Made by a program: the position numbers and the translations under genes. From contig CAJWWJ010000002.1 of the NCBI GenBank assembly GCA_913048575.1, positions 1 to 52,448 of the forward strand: 52,448 nucleotides of DNA. The letters are read 5' to 3'. Under the pieces are notes generated by a model that saw only the letters and a list, made by a program, of their open reading frames with translations, was not told where the DNA came from and made no database searches. Numbering within the stretch: the first letter of the stretch is position 1; every line of letters begins with the position of its first letter. This document shows positions 19,892 through 29,152 of the stretch, piece by piece. The DNA comes from an uncultured Halieaceae bacterium. GTDB taxonomy: Bacteria > Pseudomonadota > Gammaproteobacteria > Pseudomonadales > Halieaceae.

Positions 19892-20722
19892 TTAGTCCAC
19901 GCCCGCAAGTTGGGCGAGGTCGTCGCGTAAAGCGCTGAGCCGTCGTCTTAACTTGTTGTCCTGCTTGCTGCTACGCAGAATGAGCACATCGCGAACGAGC
20001 TGCAGGATCACCTCACCATTATGGTCAATGCCTTCTCGGTAGGCGGGCAGTTGCGCCTCATCGCGACCGGCAATCAGTGCTCGCACCTGTTGCGGCCAGT
20101 CGGCACTATCCGCGATAAGAATCTCTGATAACGTCGTAATCCAGACCCGTCTATCCGCTAGCCAAAACGTGTCCAGCCTTGTCATCTCCATCACACCACT
20201 GCGTATTCGCTCTGTCTGTTGATCAGATAGCGGCCCAAGGTAGTCAGACATTTGCTCGTCAAAACGCGCGGCAATGTCGGTGCGATAGTCCTCGTCATCG
20301 CGTGCTAATCGATCTGCTTCCAATTCGTCTTGTTTAGCCAGCAAGGTCTCGACAAAGCCCCGTCGCTGCGAGCGATCGAGCGTTTGTCCTGTGCTCAACA
20401 ACAAGTCTAAAAAGGGACCTTGAATCCGGTTAGCGGCCGCCTCTATTCTGTCCGCCATTAAGCGTGCCGACTCAACGGGTACGCCCTCGTCAAGAATGAC
20501 CAGAGTCTCATCAAGCAGCGTGACATAGCTGGGCAGCTCTTCTTGGCGGTGCCAAGACAATAAGTCATCGAGTCGCTCATCAAATTGTGCCTGCTGATTA
20601 CGACTCAAAGAGACGTAATCGTCGAGGTACCAACGAATAACAATATCGACTCGGTTATAAATAAATTGGGTCGCGGAACAGCCCGATATCAAGCACAGCA
20701 TCAGGCACATGAGCAGCCTCAA
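19892..20722 (-). CDS. DUF6279-like lipoprotein
   Basis: Lipobox LISGC, then SATQFIYNRVDIVIRWYLDDYVSLSRNQQAQFDERLDDLLSWHRQEELPSY. Start uncertain: TTG at 20722 or ATG at 20710; the ORF track start at 20905 overlaps leuA. Confidence 0.75.
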   Translation of the reverse strand: MRLLMCLMLCLISGCSATQFIYNRVDIVIRWYLDDYVSLSRNQQAQFDERLDDLLSWHRQEELPSYVTLLDETLVILDEGVPVESARLMADRIEAAANRIQGPFLDLLLSTGQTLDRSQRRGFVETLLAKQDELEADRLARDDEDYRTDIAARFDEQMSDYLGPLSDQQTERIRSGVMEMTRLDTFWLADRRVWITTLSEILIADSADWPQQVRALIAGRDEAQLPAYREGIDHNGEVILQLVRDVLILRSSKQDNKLRRRLSALRDDLAQLAGVD

Positions 20723-20769
20723 TGACCGGCCAGCCCGGCCATGCGCATCGGCTGCGCGGTGAGGCTCGG

Positions 20770-22446
20770 TCAAGCGGCGTTGGCAGTGATCAGTCCGCGG
20801 CCGTCCAGAGCAGACAGAATAGCCGCTAGTGACGCGTGCACGATGTCGTGGCTTCGACCGACGCCGCAGGGCCGCTCGCCATCGATGTTGAGCTGGACGT
20901 AACACACTGCCTCCGCATCGGCGCTCTGCCCTAAAGTGTGCTCAGAATACTCTACTACCACGATGTGTCGACCCGTGACGGACTCCATGGCCTGCACAAA
21001 GGCATCGACCACGCCATTCCCTTGGCCACTCAGCGCAACGTCACCGCCTGGCCCCGTCAGGGTGACTTCTAAACCGTCACTACCGTTTTGTCTTAATAAC
21101 TGGTAATTCCCAAGCTGCCATCGATCTGCGGTCATTAAATAGGTTTGCTGAAAAAGCGCATAGATCTCGTCAGAGGACACCTCTGCTTCGCTGTCTTCTG
21201 CTAAATCTTGCACCGCAGTGCTGAAATCCACCTGCAACCAGCGGGGTAACTCCAGCCCATAATCCCGCCTCAGCACGTGCGCGACGCCGCCCTTGCCCGA
21301 TTGGCTGTTGATTCTAATCACCTCCTGATACGTCCGCCCAATATCAGCGGGATCAATCGGTAAATAAGCGACATCCCAACCACTGTCGGCATCACGCTTT
21401 GACAAGCATTTGTGAATAGCGTCCTGATGACTGCCCGAAAAGGCGGTAAACACCAACTCACCCGCGTAAGGGTGCCTAGGATGAACCGGTAATTGGGTGC
21501 ACTCACGCGCCACCGTGCAGATCTCATCCATATTAGTGAAATCAAGCTCAGGGTCGACGCCTTGGCTATACAGATTCATCGCCATCGTCAGAATGTCCAT
21601 GTTGCCGGTACGCTCACCATTGCCAAGCAACGTGCCCTCTACCCGATCAGCACCGGCCATCAGACCCAATTCAGAAGCGGCAACCGCGCACCCTCGATCG
21701 TTGTGGGTATGTAACGACAAAATTAACGAGTCACGGTGACGCACATGGTCACTGAACCACTCTATTTGATCAGCATAGATATTGGGGGTGCTCATCTCGA
21801 CGGTTGCGGGCAGATTGATGATCACCGGGTTTTCAGGTGTGGGGGACAGTACCGCGTTCACCGCGTCACACACCGTCACCGCAAAATCCAACTCGGTCCC
21901 GGTAAAGCTTTCCGGACTGTACTCAAAAACCCATTCTGTCTCGGGTTGGGCTTCAGCCGCGGCTTTCACCAACTGTGCGCCGGTCACGGCAATCTCAGTA
22001 ATACCGGCTCGATCGAGGCCAAATACGTATTCACGTTGTACTGTAGAAGTGCTGTTATAAAAGTGAACGACCGCTCGGCGTGCACCCGCTAACGCCGCAA
22101 AGGTCTTAGTAATCAAGTCGGGGCGGGCTTGAGTGAGTACCTGCACCGTGACGTCCGCTGGAATCCGGTCCTCCTCGATCAATTTGCGCAAAAAGGCAAA
22201 GTCATGGCTGGACGCCGAGGGAAACCCCACTTCGATCTCTTTAAAACCAATGGATATCAACAGCTCCCACAAACGAAGTTTCTGTGCCGCATTCATGGGC
22301 TCAACCAAAGCCTGATTGCCATCACGAAGATCGACTGAACACCAAGAGGGTGCCTGAGTAATCCGCTGATCCGGCCAGCGGCGATCGGGCTTGGCAATCG
22401 GCTCAAAAGCGCGGTACTTACGATGGTCAAAGCGCAGCATGCTCAC
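20770..22446 (-). CDS. leuA: 2-isopropylmalate synthase (longer, type-2 form)
   Basis: CSVDLRDGNQALVEPMNAAQKLRLWELLISIGFKEIEVGFPSAS; LHTHNDRGCAVAASELGLMAGADRVEGTLLGNGERTGN. Confidence 0.96.
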   Translation of the reverse strand: MSMLRFDHRKYRAFEPIAKPDRRWPDQRITQAPSWCSVDLRDGNQALVEPMNAAQKLRLWELLISIGFKEIEVGFPSASSHDFAFLRKLIEEDRIPADVTVQVLTQARPDLITKTFAALAGARRAVVHFYNSTSTVQREYVFGLDRAGITEIAVTGAQLVKAAAEAQPETEWVFEYSPESFTGTELDFAVTVCDAVNAVLSPTPENPVIINLPATVEMSTPNIYADQIEWFSDHVRHRDSLILSLHTHNDRGCAVAASELGLMAGADRVEGTLLGNGERTGNMDILTMAMNLYSQGVDPELDFTNMDEICTVARECTQLPVHPRHPYAGELVFTAFSGSHQDAIHKCLSKRDADSGWDVAYLPIDPADIGRTYQEVIRINSQSGKGGVAHVLRRDYGLELPRWLQVDFSTAVQDLAEDSEAEVSSDEIYALFQQTYLMTADRWQLGNYQLLRQNGSDGLEVTLTGPGGDVALSGQGNGVVDAFVQAMESVTGRHIVVVEYSEHTLGQSADAEAVCYVQLNIDGERPCGVGRSHDIVHASLAAILSALDGRGLITANAA

Positions 22447-22548
22447 AGTGGTCTTCCTAAAGAGGGTTAGCGAGCAACGTAGTCTATCCAGCCATCGCGA
22501 GGGATAGTCACTTAAATTAGCGGTAATTCACACATAGTTAGTGATATT

Positions 22549-22592
22549 CTCTAAATTTATGGGATATTATCTCCTATATCCCCAATTTAGAG
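22549..22592. promoter_or_regulatory. Imperfect palindrome (ctctaaatt...aatttagag enclosing gggatat-N8-atatccc), candidate Lrp-type operator
   Basis: Direct reading: outer arms 22549-22557 and 22584-22592; inner arms 22561-22567 and 22576-22582; ends 6 bp upstream of the Lrp-type ATG, in the leuA/lrp divergent region. Confidence 0.55.
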
Positions 22593-22598
22593 CGTTTT

Positions 22599-23075
22599 AT
22601 GGGCGGGAATGACCTGGAGCTAGACCGTATTGATCGTAAGATTCTGCACATCTTGCAGCGTGATGCTGGGCTGAACAATCTTGAACTTGCCGAGCGTGTA
22701 GGCCTATCGCCCACCCCCTGTGCTCGCCGGGTGAAACGCCTTTGGACAGAAGGCGTAATGACCCACCAAGTCGCAATGGTAGACCCCAAAAAACTGGGTC
22801 TTCATCTCACTGCTCACGTGAGCGTCACCATGGACCGACATACGCCGGATCGCTTCGAAGTTTTTGAAGAGACGATCGCAGATGTCCCCGAGGTGGTGGA
22901 CTGTTGCGTCGTAACAGGTCAAAGCGCTGATTACCTGCTGAAAGCTGTGGTAAGAGACATGGCCCACTATGAACAGTTTTTGCTGGGAACACTGACGCGT
23001 ATCGCTGGGGTCAGTGCGGTGCACTCAAGCTTCGAATTACGACGCGTGCTATCCCGCACTGCGGTGAGCGTTTGA
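22599..23075 (+). CDS. Lrp/AsnC family transcriptional regulator
   Basis: LELDRIDRKILHILQRDAGLNNLELAERVGLSPTPCARRVKRL HTH plus C-terminal RAM-like domain. Confidence 0.93.
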   Translation: MGGNDLELDRIDRKILHILQRDAGLNNLELAERVGLSPTPCARRVKRLWTEGVMTHQVAMVDPKKLGLHLTAHVSVTMDRHTPDRFEVFEETIADVPEVVDCCVVTGQSADYLLKAVVRDMAHYEQFLLGTLTRIAGVSAVHSSFELRRVLSRTAVSV

Positions 23076-23083
23076 CAAGCTGG

Positions 23084-23737
23084 TTACTCGGCGGCTAACT
23101 CTTTTTCAACGAGGTATTGCGCGATCTCCAACATATTGGTCTGGCTGCCCGCAGATCGTGTCTCAATGAGGTATTTTCCCGCCACCATTAATGAAGGTGT
23201 TCCCGATATTTTTGCGGACTTTGCGCGCGCGTCAGCCTGTCGAACTTGAGAATCTACACCAAACGAATCAAACGCCTTATCGAATTGCACGGGGTCAACA
23301 CCACTGTCCTCGAACAAATCACGTAACGCGAGCCGAGAGGACAGGCGCTCGCGTTTAACATGCATGGCATCAAAAATAATCGGGTGCACCGTTTCCTTAA
23401 CACCTAGCACCTCGGCTATGTAATACGCCTTGGCATGTATTTTCATCCCGTCATTCCAGACCGCTGGTGAGGGTTGCACCACGGCACCCTCTGGTAGCTG
23501 CTTACCCCACGCCGTGAGCATGGGTTCAAAGGTGTAGCAGTGCCCGCAGCCGTACCAAAAGAACTCGGTCACCACCACGTCTTGAGAACGACCGGTAGCA
23601 ACGGTGGGGGTGAGTATTTGGTAATGCTGCCCCTCCACCCAGCGCTCTTCGGCTATTCCTTTGCCGCTTAACGTGGTCAGAGCAACCAATACAGTGCAAG
23701 CAAGCCAAAAAATGGGTCGAGTGGTCGTGTTGATCAT
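23084..23737 (-). CDS. dsbA: thiol:disulfide interchange protein DsbA
   Basis: Signal peptide from MINTTTRPIFWLACTVLVALTTL; FFWYGCGHCYTFEPML; cis-Pro region SGTPSLMVAGKY. Start moved from 23818 to 23737. Confidence 0.9.
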   Translation of the reverse strand: MINTTTRPIFWLACTVLVALTTLSGKGIAEERWVEGQHYQILTPTVATGRSQDVVVTEFFWYGCGHCYTFEPMLTAWGKQLPEGAVVQPSPAVWNDGMKIHAKAYYIAEVLGVKETVHPIIFDAMHVKRERLSSRLALRDLFEDSGVDPVQFDKAFDSFGVDSQVRQADARAKSAKISGTPSLMVAGKYLIETRSAGSQTNMLEIAQYLVEKELAAE

Positions 23738-23792
23738 AGAGATCCCTCCCTGGAGCGGGTGACCAGTGTCACCCGTCGGTACTATGAAATAG

Positions 23793-24449
23793 CTATGGGT
23801 TAGGTTGCAGCCCCGCAATGTAGCTCGCTACCGCCTCAATTTCCATATCGCTCATCCGGAATGCCGTGGTACGCATGATCCGAGCGTCACCACCATTTGT
23901 GCGGCCGGTTGGATCCTCGTAGCCCTTTCTAAACATTTTAAGCTGTGACGCAATGTACTCGGCGTGTTGCCCTCCGAGAGAAGGATACCCCGCTAAGCTG
24001 TTGCCGTTTCCAGTGGGGCTATGACATCCGGAACAAGCGGGCACCTGTCTGTCCGCAATACCGGCTAAATACACCTTTCTGCCGAGCGCGACTTTATCGG
24101 GATCACTCATACCGCCCGATCGCTCCTGGGCGTCATAAAATGCAGCGATATCTGACAGGTCTTCATCGGTCATGTTGTCGACCTGCCCTGCCATGAGCGC
24201 GACCGGACGACGGCCATCGCGGATATCTTGCATCTGTTTGAGCAAGTATTTATGCCCCAGGCCAGCCAGCTTAGGGAACGTAGGCACGGCACTGTTGCCA
24301 TCAACCCCGTGGCAGGCGACGCAGGTGGCGGCCTTAACCTGCCCTGCTTCGGCGTCACCAGTACTGGCGTTTACCGCTGCACCACTACTGAGCAACGCGA
24401 TCAACAACAAACCTTGAGTCTTTTGGGCCAAGCGCTGAAACATAATCAT
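23793..24449 (-). CDS. cytochrome c4 (diheme)
   Basis: Signal peptide and two CxxCH motifs (CVACH, CSGCH). Confidence 0.93.
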   Translation of the reverse strand: MIMFQRLAQKTQGLLLIALLSSGAAVNASTGDAEAGQVKAATCVACHGVDGNSAVPTFPKLAGLGHKYLLKQMQDIRDGRRPVALMAGQVDNMTDEDLSDIAAFYDAQERSGGMSDPDKVALGRKVYLAGIADRQVPACSGCHSPTGNGNSLAGYPSLGGQHAEYIASQLKMFRKGYEDPTGRTNGGDARIMRTTAFRMSDMEIEAVASYIAGLQPNP

Positions 24450-24464
24450 TCTCGTTCGCCAGTA

Positions 24465-24788
24465 TTATTGTGCGGTGGACATGTAAGTGATGAGTGCCGC
24501 GTAATCTTCGTCACTGCAACTATTGCAGAGCCCGCCCGGCGGCATCGCACCCAAGCCATTGCGGACTGACGCGACCAGTGCGTCCATACCTTTTTCTAAT
24601 CTCGGCGCCCAGGCAGCTTCATTGCCGGTTGCCGGCGCCCCTGCCACACCCACAGCATGACAAGCACCACATGAGGCAGCGTATTGTGCTGGTGGATCAC
24701 CGGCGAACACGGTCGGCGCAACAACCAATGCAGCGCCAGCAGCCAAGCGCATTGCAGCGCGAGTAAATGCGATTGTTTTCATGATCAA
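24465..24788 (-). CDS. cytochrome c5-family protein
   Basis: Signal peptide, CGACH motif, GLGAMPPGGLCNSCSDEDYAALITYM. Confidence 0.92.
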   Translation of the reverse strand: MIMKTIAFTRAAMRLAAGAALVVAPTVFAGDPPAQYAASCGACHAVGVAGAPATGNEAAWAPRLEKGMDALVASVRNGLGAMPPGGLCNSCSDEDYAALITYMSTAQ

Positions 24789-24978
24789 ACCCTCTAAAAG
24801 CTTCTTGTATGTCGTGATTCAAATACGGTTGCGCACTGTCGGCGGCTCACGCTTGCCGTTATCACAAACGGCCCTTCGCTGATCATCGCTATCATGCAGC
24901 AATTTACACTTTTAACCTGCGCCACCTGTAAGACAGCGTGGCATTATAGACGTTCCGTGTCGTGGCACAAATCGCAAA

Positions 24979-25644
24979 ATGACCGAGCAAACAACGTCGC
25001 CTATTAAACTCAATTTTCGTGAGGCGACCTTTCTCCAGAGTGCCAGCGCTATTGAGAATGCACCGGCCGATAGCGGCTGGGAGGTGGCGTTTGCCGGCCG
25101 GTCTAATTCCGGAAAATCTAGCGCAATCAACACCTTAACAGAACAAACAAAGCTGGCGCGCACCTCCCGCACGCCGGGGCGTACGCAATTGATTAACTTT
25201 TTTTCGCTGACCGATCACCAACGGATAGTCGATCTACCCGGCTATGGCTTTGCCAAAGTACCCCTCGCGGTCAAAAAGAAGTGGAACCAACAGCTCGAAC
25301 GTTACCTGCAACACCGACAAAGCCTCCGAGGACTGGTCATGCTGATGGATGTTCGTCACCCACTGACCGAACCGGATCAACAAATGCTGGGCTGGGCCAT
25401 CTCCGCGACGATGCCGGTCCATATTTTGCTCACCAAAGCCGACAAACTCAAACGGGGGCCCGCACAAAACACGCTACTCTCTGTTCAAAGTCGACTCCGA
25501 GAGCACGAAGAACTGGTCCGAGTACAGTTGTTCTCATCACTCAAGCGGCAAGGGGTAGACGTCCTCAGCAAACAGATTAATCGCTGGTTAACCGACGACT
25601 CTGTCCTCGCTGATGAACCCAAATCACCATCCGAGACCTCTTAA
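24979..25644 (+). CDS. engB: ribosome biogenesis GTP-binding protein YihA/YsxC
   Basis: [47 protein letters not shown]; divergent from cytochrome c5 and convergent with polA. Confidence 0.96.
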   Translation: MTEQTTSPIKLNFREATFLQSASAIENAPADSGWEVAFAGRSNSGKSSAINTLTEQTKLARTSRTPGRTQLINFFSLTDHQRIVDLPGYGFAKVPLAVKKKWNQQLERYLQHRQSLRGLVMLMDVRHPLTEPDQQMLGWAISATMPVHILLTKADKLKRGPAQNTLLSVQSRLREHEELVRVQLFSSLKRQGVDVLSKQINRWLTDDSVLADEPKSPSETS

Positions 25645-25653
25645 CACCGACGA

Positions 25654-28419
25654 TTAATGGGCCTCATCCCAGTTATCGCCCGTACCGACCTCTACCACTA
25701 GCGGGACATCAAGCCAGCCGATGTCTGACATCAGCGCGGCGACCTTCTCGCTCAGGCTGGCGACAGCATCGTCAGCCACCTCGAATACCAGTTCATCGTG
25801 GACTTGCATCATTAATCGAGCATCCACCCCTGACGAATCAATCCACGCATCAACGGCCAGCATGGCCAGTTTAATCAGATCCGCAGCCGTGCCTTGCATC
25901 GGCGCATTAATCGCAGTGCGCTCAGCGGCCTGTTGCCGCTGTCGATTGCGGGCATTGATCTCGGGCAGGTACAAGCGCCTTCCTTTGAGCGTTTCAACAT
26001 AACCTGTCTCATGCGCTAGGGCGCGCGTCCGCGCCATGTAGTCGGCGACACCGGGATAGCGTGCGAAGTACACGTCGATGTATTCCTGCGCCTCGTGTCG
26101 GCCGATACCCAGTTGCTTTGCGAGTCCAAAAGCAGACATACCGTAAATCAACCCAAAGTTAATCGCTTTAGCCTTGCGTCGTTGGTCAACCGATACTTGC
26201 TCAATATCAACGGCAAATACTTCAGCTGCAGTAGCGCTGTGAACATCGAGGCCCTCAGCGAACGCAGCCAGCAAGCCGGGATCCTGAGAGAGGTGCGCCA
26301 TAATGCGCAACTCTATTTGCGAGTAGTCCGCCGCGACAATTTTACAGCCCGGAGCGGCAATAAACGCTTGTCTAATGCGTCTGCCCTCTTCTGTGCGAAT
26401 CGGAATATTTTGCAAATTGGGATCTGAGGACGATAACCGACCCGTCGCTGTTACGGCCTGATGATAAGAGGTATGTACTCGCCCTGTTTTGGCGTCGATC
26501 ATACCGGGAAGCTTGTCGGTATAAGTCGATTTAAGCTTGCTGAGGCTTCGGTATTCCATCAACACAGCGGGCAGCGGATAATCCAAAGCTAACTCTGCCA
26601 ACACCTCTTCTGCAGTCGAGGGTGCGCCTTTAGGCGTTTTCTTCAGCACGGGCAGCTCAAGCTTATTGAAAAGTATCTCGCCAAGCTGCTTAGGTGAGCC
26701 GAGGTTAAACGGACCGCCCGCTAGCTCGTGAGCCTTAGCCTCAAGCGCCAGCATTCGCTGACCAAGCTCAGCACTTTGCGCCGCCAGTTGCTCGCGACAT
26801 ACCAACGCACCGTTTCGCTCGATACGAGACAGCACGGGCACTAACGGAACCTCCAACTCTCGGTACAACTGCTGAAGAGAAGGCTCCGCTTCTAATCGAG
26901 CAGACAACAATGCATGTAACCGCAAGGTGACCTCGGCATCCTCGGCCGCATAGGGCGCTGCTTGTTCAACCGGCACTTGGTTGAAGGTGATCTGCTTAGC
27001 CCCTTTACCCGCGATGTCCTCGAAGTGAATGGTGCGCTGCCCCAAATATTTCAGAGCCAGCGTGTCTAAGTCATGGCGACTTCCAGTCGCGTCAAGCACG
27101 TAAGACTCAAGCATCGTATCCTCGCGAATTCCCCGCAGAGTAATACCGTGGTTCATCAGAACATTGGCATCATATTTTAGATGCTGACCCAGCTTTCCTT
27201 TTGACCCATCCTCTAGCAATGGCTTCAACTGAGCCAGCACCTCATCCCGACTGAGCTGCTCTGGCGCGCCGGGATAGTCATGTGCGAGCGGTACGTACGC
27301 GGCCGTACCCGCCTCCACCGCAAAAGAAACGCCCACGATTTCTGCGACCATATAATTCAGGCTGGTTGTTTCGGTATCAAAGGCGAAAAAATCGGCGGCT
27401 GAGAGTCTGTTTAGCCAATCATCCAAGGTAGCCGAATCCAGTATCGTTACGACGTTGAGGGGGTCGACGACCTGTGGTGGCCTGTCCTCAGATAATGTGT
27501 CTTCTGTCGGCTCACTGGAGGCGGCTTCCACCATGGCACCAAGGCCATTATCGAGTAACGCCTCCAGCCAATTTTTAAACTCAAGGTCGCGAAACAAAGC
27601 AATCAATGCCTCGTTATCAGGTGGGGTCGAATTCAAAGCGCCCACTTCCAATCCCAGCTCACAGTCTATTTTGATCGTCGCCAATTCGTAACTCAGCACT
27701 GCCTCGGCTTGCGCAAGTTCCAACTTACCCGCAAGGCTTTTAGCGCCGCGAATCGGCAAGGCTGCAACGGCATCTAGCTGTTGATAGATCGCAGTCATAC
27801 CACCGAGGTGCTGTAATAACGCGGTTGCCGTCTTCTCACCAACACCAGCCACTCCAGGAATGTTATCGACTTTGTCTCCCATTAAAGCCAGCAAATCGAT
27901 AATCAGCTCCGGCGGGACACCAAACTTATCGACAACGCCTGCACTGTCCATCGCGGTATTGTTCATGGTGTTAATCAGCGTGACTTTGTCGTTGACCAGC
28001 TGCGCCATATCTTTATCACCGGTCGAAATGACCACCTCGCGACCACTGCTCGCTGCCTCGACAGACAGCGTCCCAATCACGTCGTCTGCCTCAACGCCTC
28101 CTATGCAGATCAAGGGCAAGCCCATCGCTTTGATAGCGGCATGAATCGGCTCTATCTGCTCACGCAATTCGTCTGGCATGGGCGGCCGGTTGGCCTTGTA
28201 GTCGGCATACATCTCATGACGAAAGGTCGGCCCCTTGGCATCAAAGACCACCACGACCTGATCGCCATCATAATCGGCGACCAACTTGCGGATCATCCCA
28301 ATCACGCCTTTCGCAGCGCCAGTATTCAGGCCCTTTGAATTGGTCAGTGGGGGTAACGCATGGTAAGCGCGGAACAGATACGAAGAGCCATCCACCAGAA
28401 TTAGGCGATTTGACATCAT
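25654..28419 (-). CDS. polA: DNA polymerase I
   Basis: 5' nuclease, DTETTS 3'-5' exonuclease motif, O-helix RRKAKAINFGLIYGMSAFGL, C-terminal MQVHDELVFEV. Confidence 0.99.
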   Translation of the reverse strand: MMSNRLILVDGSSYLFRAYHALPPLTNSKGLNTGAAKGVIGMIRKLVADYDGDQVVVVFDAKGPTFRHEMYADYKANRPPMPDELREQIEPIHAAIKAMGLPLICIGGVEADDVIGTLSVEAASSGREVVISTGDKDMAQLVNDKVTLINTMNNTAMDSAGVVDKFGVPPELIIDLLALMGDKVDNIPGVAGVGEKTATALLQHLGGMTAIYQQLDAVAALPIRGAKSLAGKLELAQAEAVLSYELATIKIDCELGLEVGALNSTPPDNEALIALFRDLEFKNWLEALLDNGLGAMVEAASSEPTEDTLSEDRPPQVVDPLNVVTILDSATLDDWLNRLSAADFFAFDTETTSLNYMVAEIVGVSFAVEAGTAAYVPLAHDYPGAPEQLSRDEVLAQLKPLLEDGSKGKLGQHLKYDANVLMNHGITLRGIREDTMLESYVLDATGSRHDLDTLALKYLGQRTIHFEDIAGKGAKQITFNQVPVEQAAPYAAEDAEVTLRLHALLSARLEAEPSLQQLYRELEVPLVPVLSRIERNGALVCREQLAAQSAELGQRMLALEAKAHELAGGPFNLGSPKQLGEILFNKLELPVLKKTPKGAPSTAEEVLAELALDYPLPAVLMEYRSLSKLKSTYTDKLPGMIDAKTGRVHTSYHQAVTATGRLSSSDPNLQNIPIRTEEGRRIRQAFIAAPGCKIVAADYSQIELRIMAHLSQDPGLLAAFAEGLDVHSATAAEVFAVDIEQVSVDQRRKAKAINFGLIYGMSAFGLAKQLGIGRHEAQEYIDVYFARYPGVADYMARTRALAHETGYVETLKGRRLYLPEINARNRQRQQAAERTAINAPMQGTAADLIKLAMLAVDAWIDSSGVDARLMMQVHDELVFEVADDAVASLSEKVAALMSDIGWLDVPLVVEVGTGDNWDEAH

Positions 28420-28420
28420 A

Positions 28421-29071
28421 TTAGTGGTCCCAGAGATACTGCGCGGATCGTAATGTTACCCGCATTTTGGGTATGTCGAGCGGCGCACGAAAAAAGCCAT
28501 GATAATCCCCTCTGGGGTTCATCAGCGCCACGTTGGCACTGTGCTCCATCTGGTAACTGCCGTCGCTGGCAGTGACCTTACGAAAAGGCGCGTTCAAGCG
28601 CTGAGTCACACTTAAGATCGATTCAAAAGCGCCCGTTACGCCAAGAAAATCCGGGTGAAAGTACGGAACATATTGCGATAACCGCTCGGGCGTATCTCGG
28701 GCGGGATCCACCGACAGCATCACCACAACAGTCTCATCAGCCTCGGTGCCTTGCAGCTGTTGTTTCAACTCGGCCAAATCAGAGAGTGTGGTCGGGCAGA
28801 TATCAGGGCAATGCGTGAAACCAAAAAACAACAAGGTCCAGTGGCCCTCGAGACGATCAGCGGTAAACGGCGCGCCAGCGTGGTCAATCAGCGAAAAGTT
28901 GCCCACATCACGGGGGGTATCGAATAAAAATAATCCATTGATGCGGCTCTCAGCGAGGCTCATCACGCGCGGCTCACCCACGCGATGGACAAAGCTCGCC
29001 ACGACAATGGCCATAAACACCAGTACGCCAAAAATCGTCCAGCGAATCCCGCTTCGATCCGATACCGTCAC
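28421..29071 (-). CDS. SCO family protein (copper chaperone for cytochrome oxidase)
   Basis: LLFFGFTHCPDICPTTL CxxxC motif, SVDPARDTPERLSQYV, YQMEHSANVALMNPRG. Confidence 0.93.
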   Translation of the reverse strand: MTVSDRSGIRWTIFGVLVFMAIVVASFVHRVGEPRVMSLAESRINGLFLFDTPRDVGNFSLIDHAGAPFTADRLEGHWTLLFFGFTHCPDICPTTLSDLAELKQQLQGTEADETVVVMLSVDPARDTPERLSQYVPYFHPDFLGVTGAFESILSVTQRLNAPFRKVTASDGSYQMEHSANVALMNPRGDYHGFFRAPLDIPKMRVTLRSAQYLWDH

Positions 29072-29152
29072 CCATCACTCCTTTCTTTTCCACTTGGTTT
29101 GGGCGCCCCTTCGTGGGATTCCCGCAGACACCTGTCGATAACAGATCCCGTG

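Noticed and set aside
20723-20905. N-terminal extension of the DUF6279 lipoprotein ORF
   Set aside because: It runs into leuA and precedes a clear lipoprotein signal; not a fusion protein.
24789-24978. Possible small RNA (such as Spot 42) between cytochrome c5 and engB
   Set aside because: No recognisable Spot 42 sequence or strong terminator stem; in E. coli it lies between polA and engB, which here are convergent with a 9-bp gap.
25654-28419. Possible loss of the 3'-5' exonuclease domain in polA
   Set aside because: DTETTS, YDANVL and the YAAEDAEVT region are all present, so the domain looks intact.
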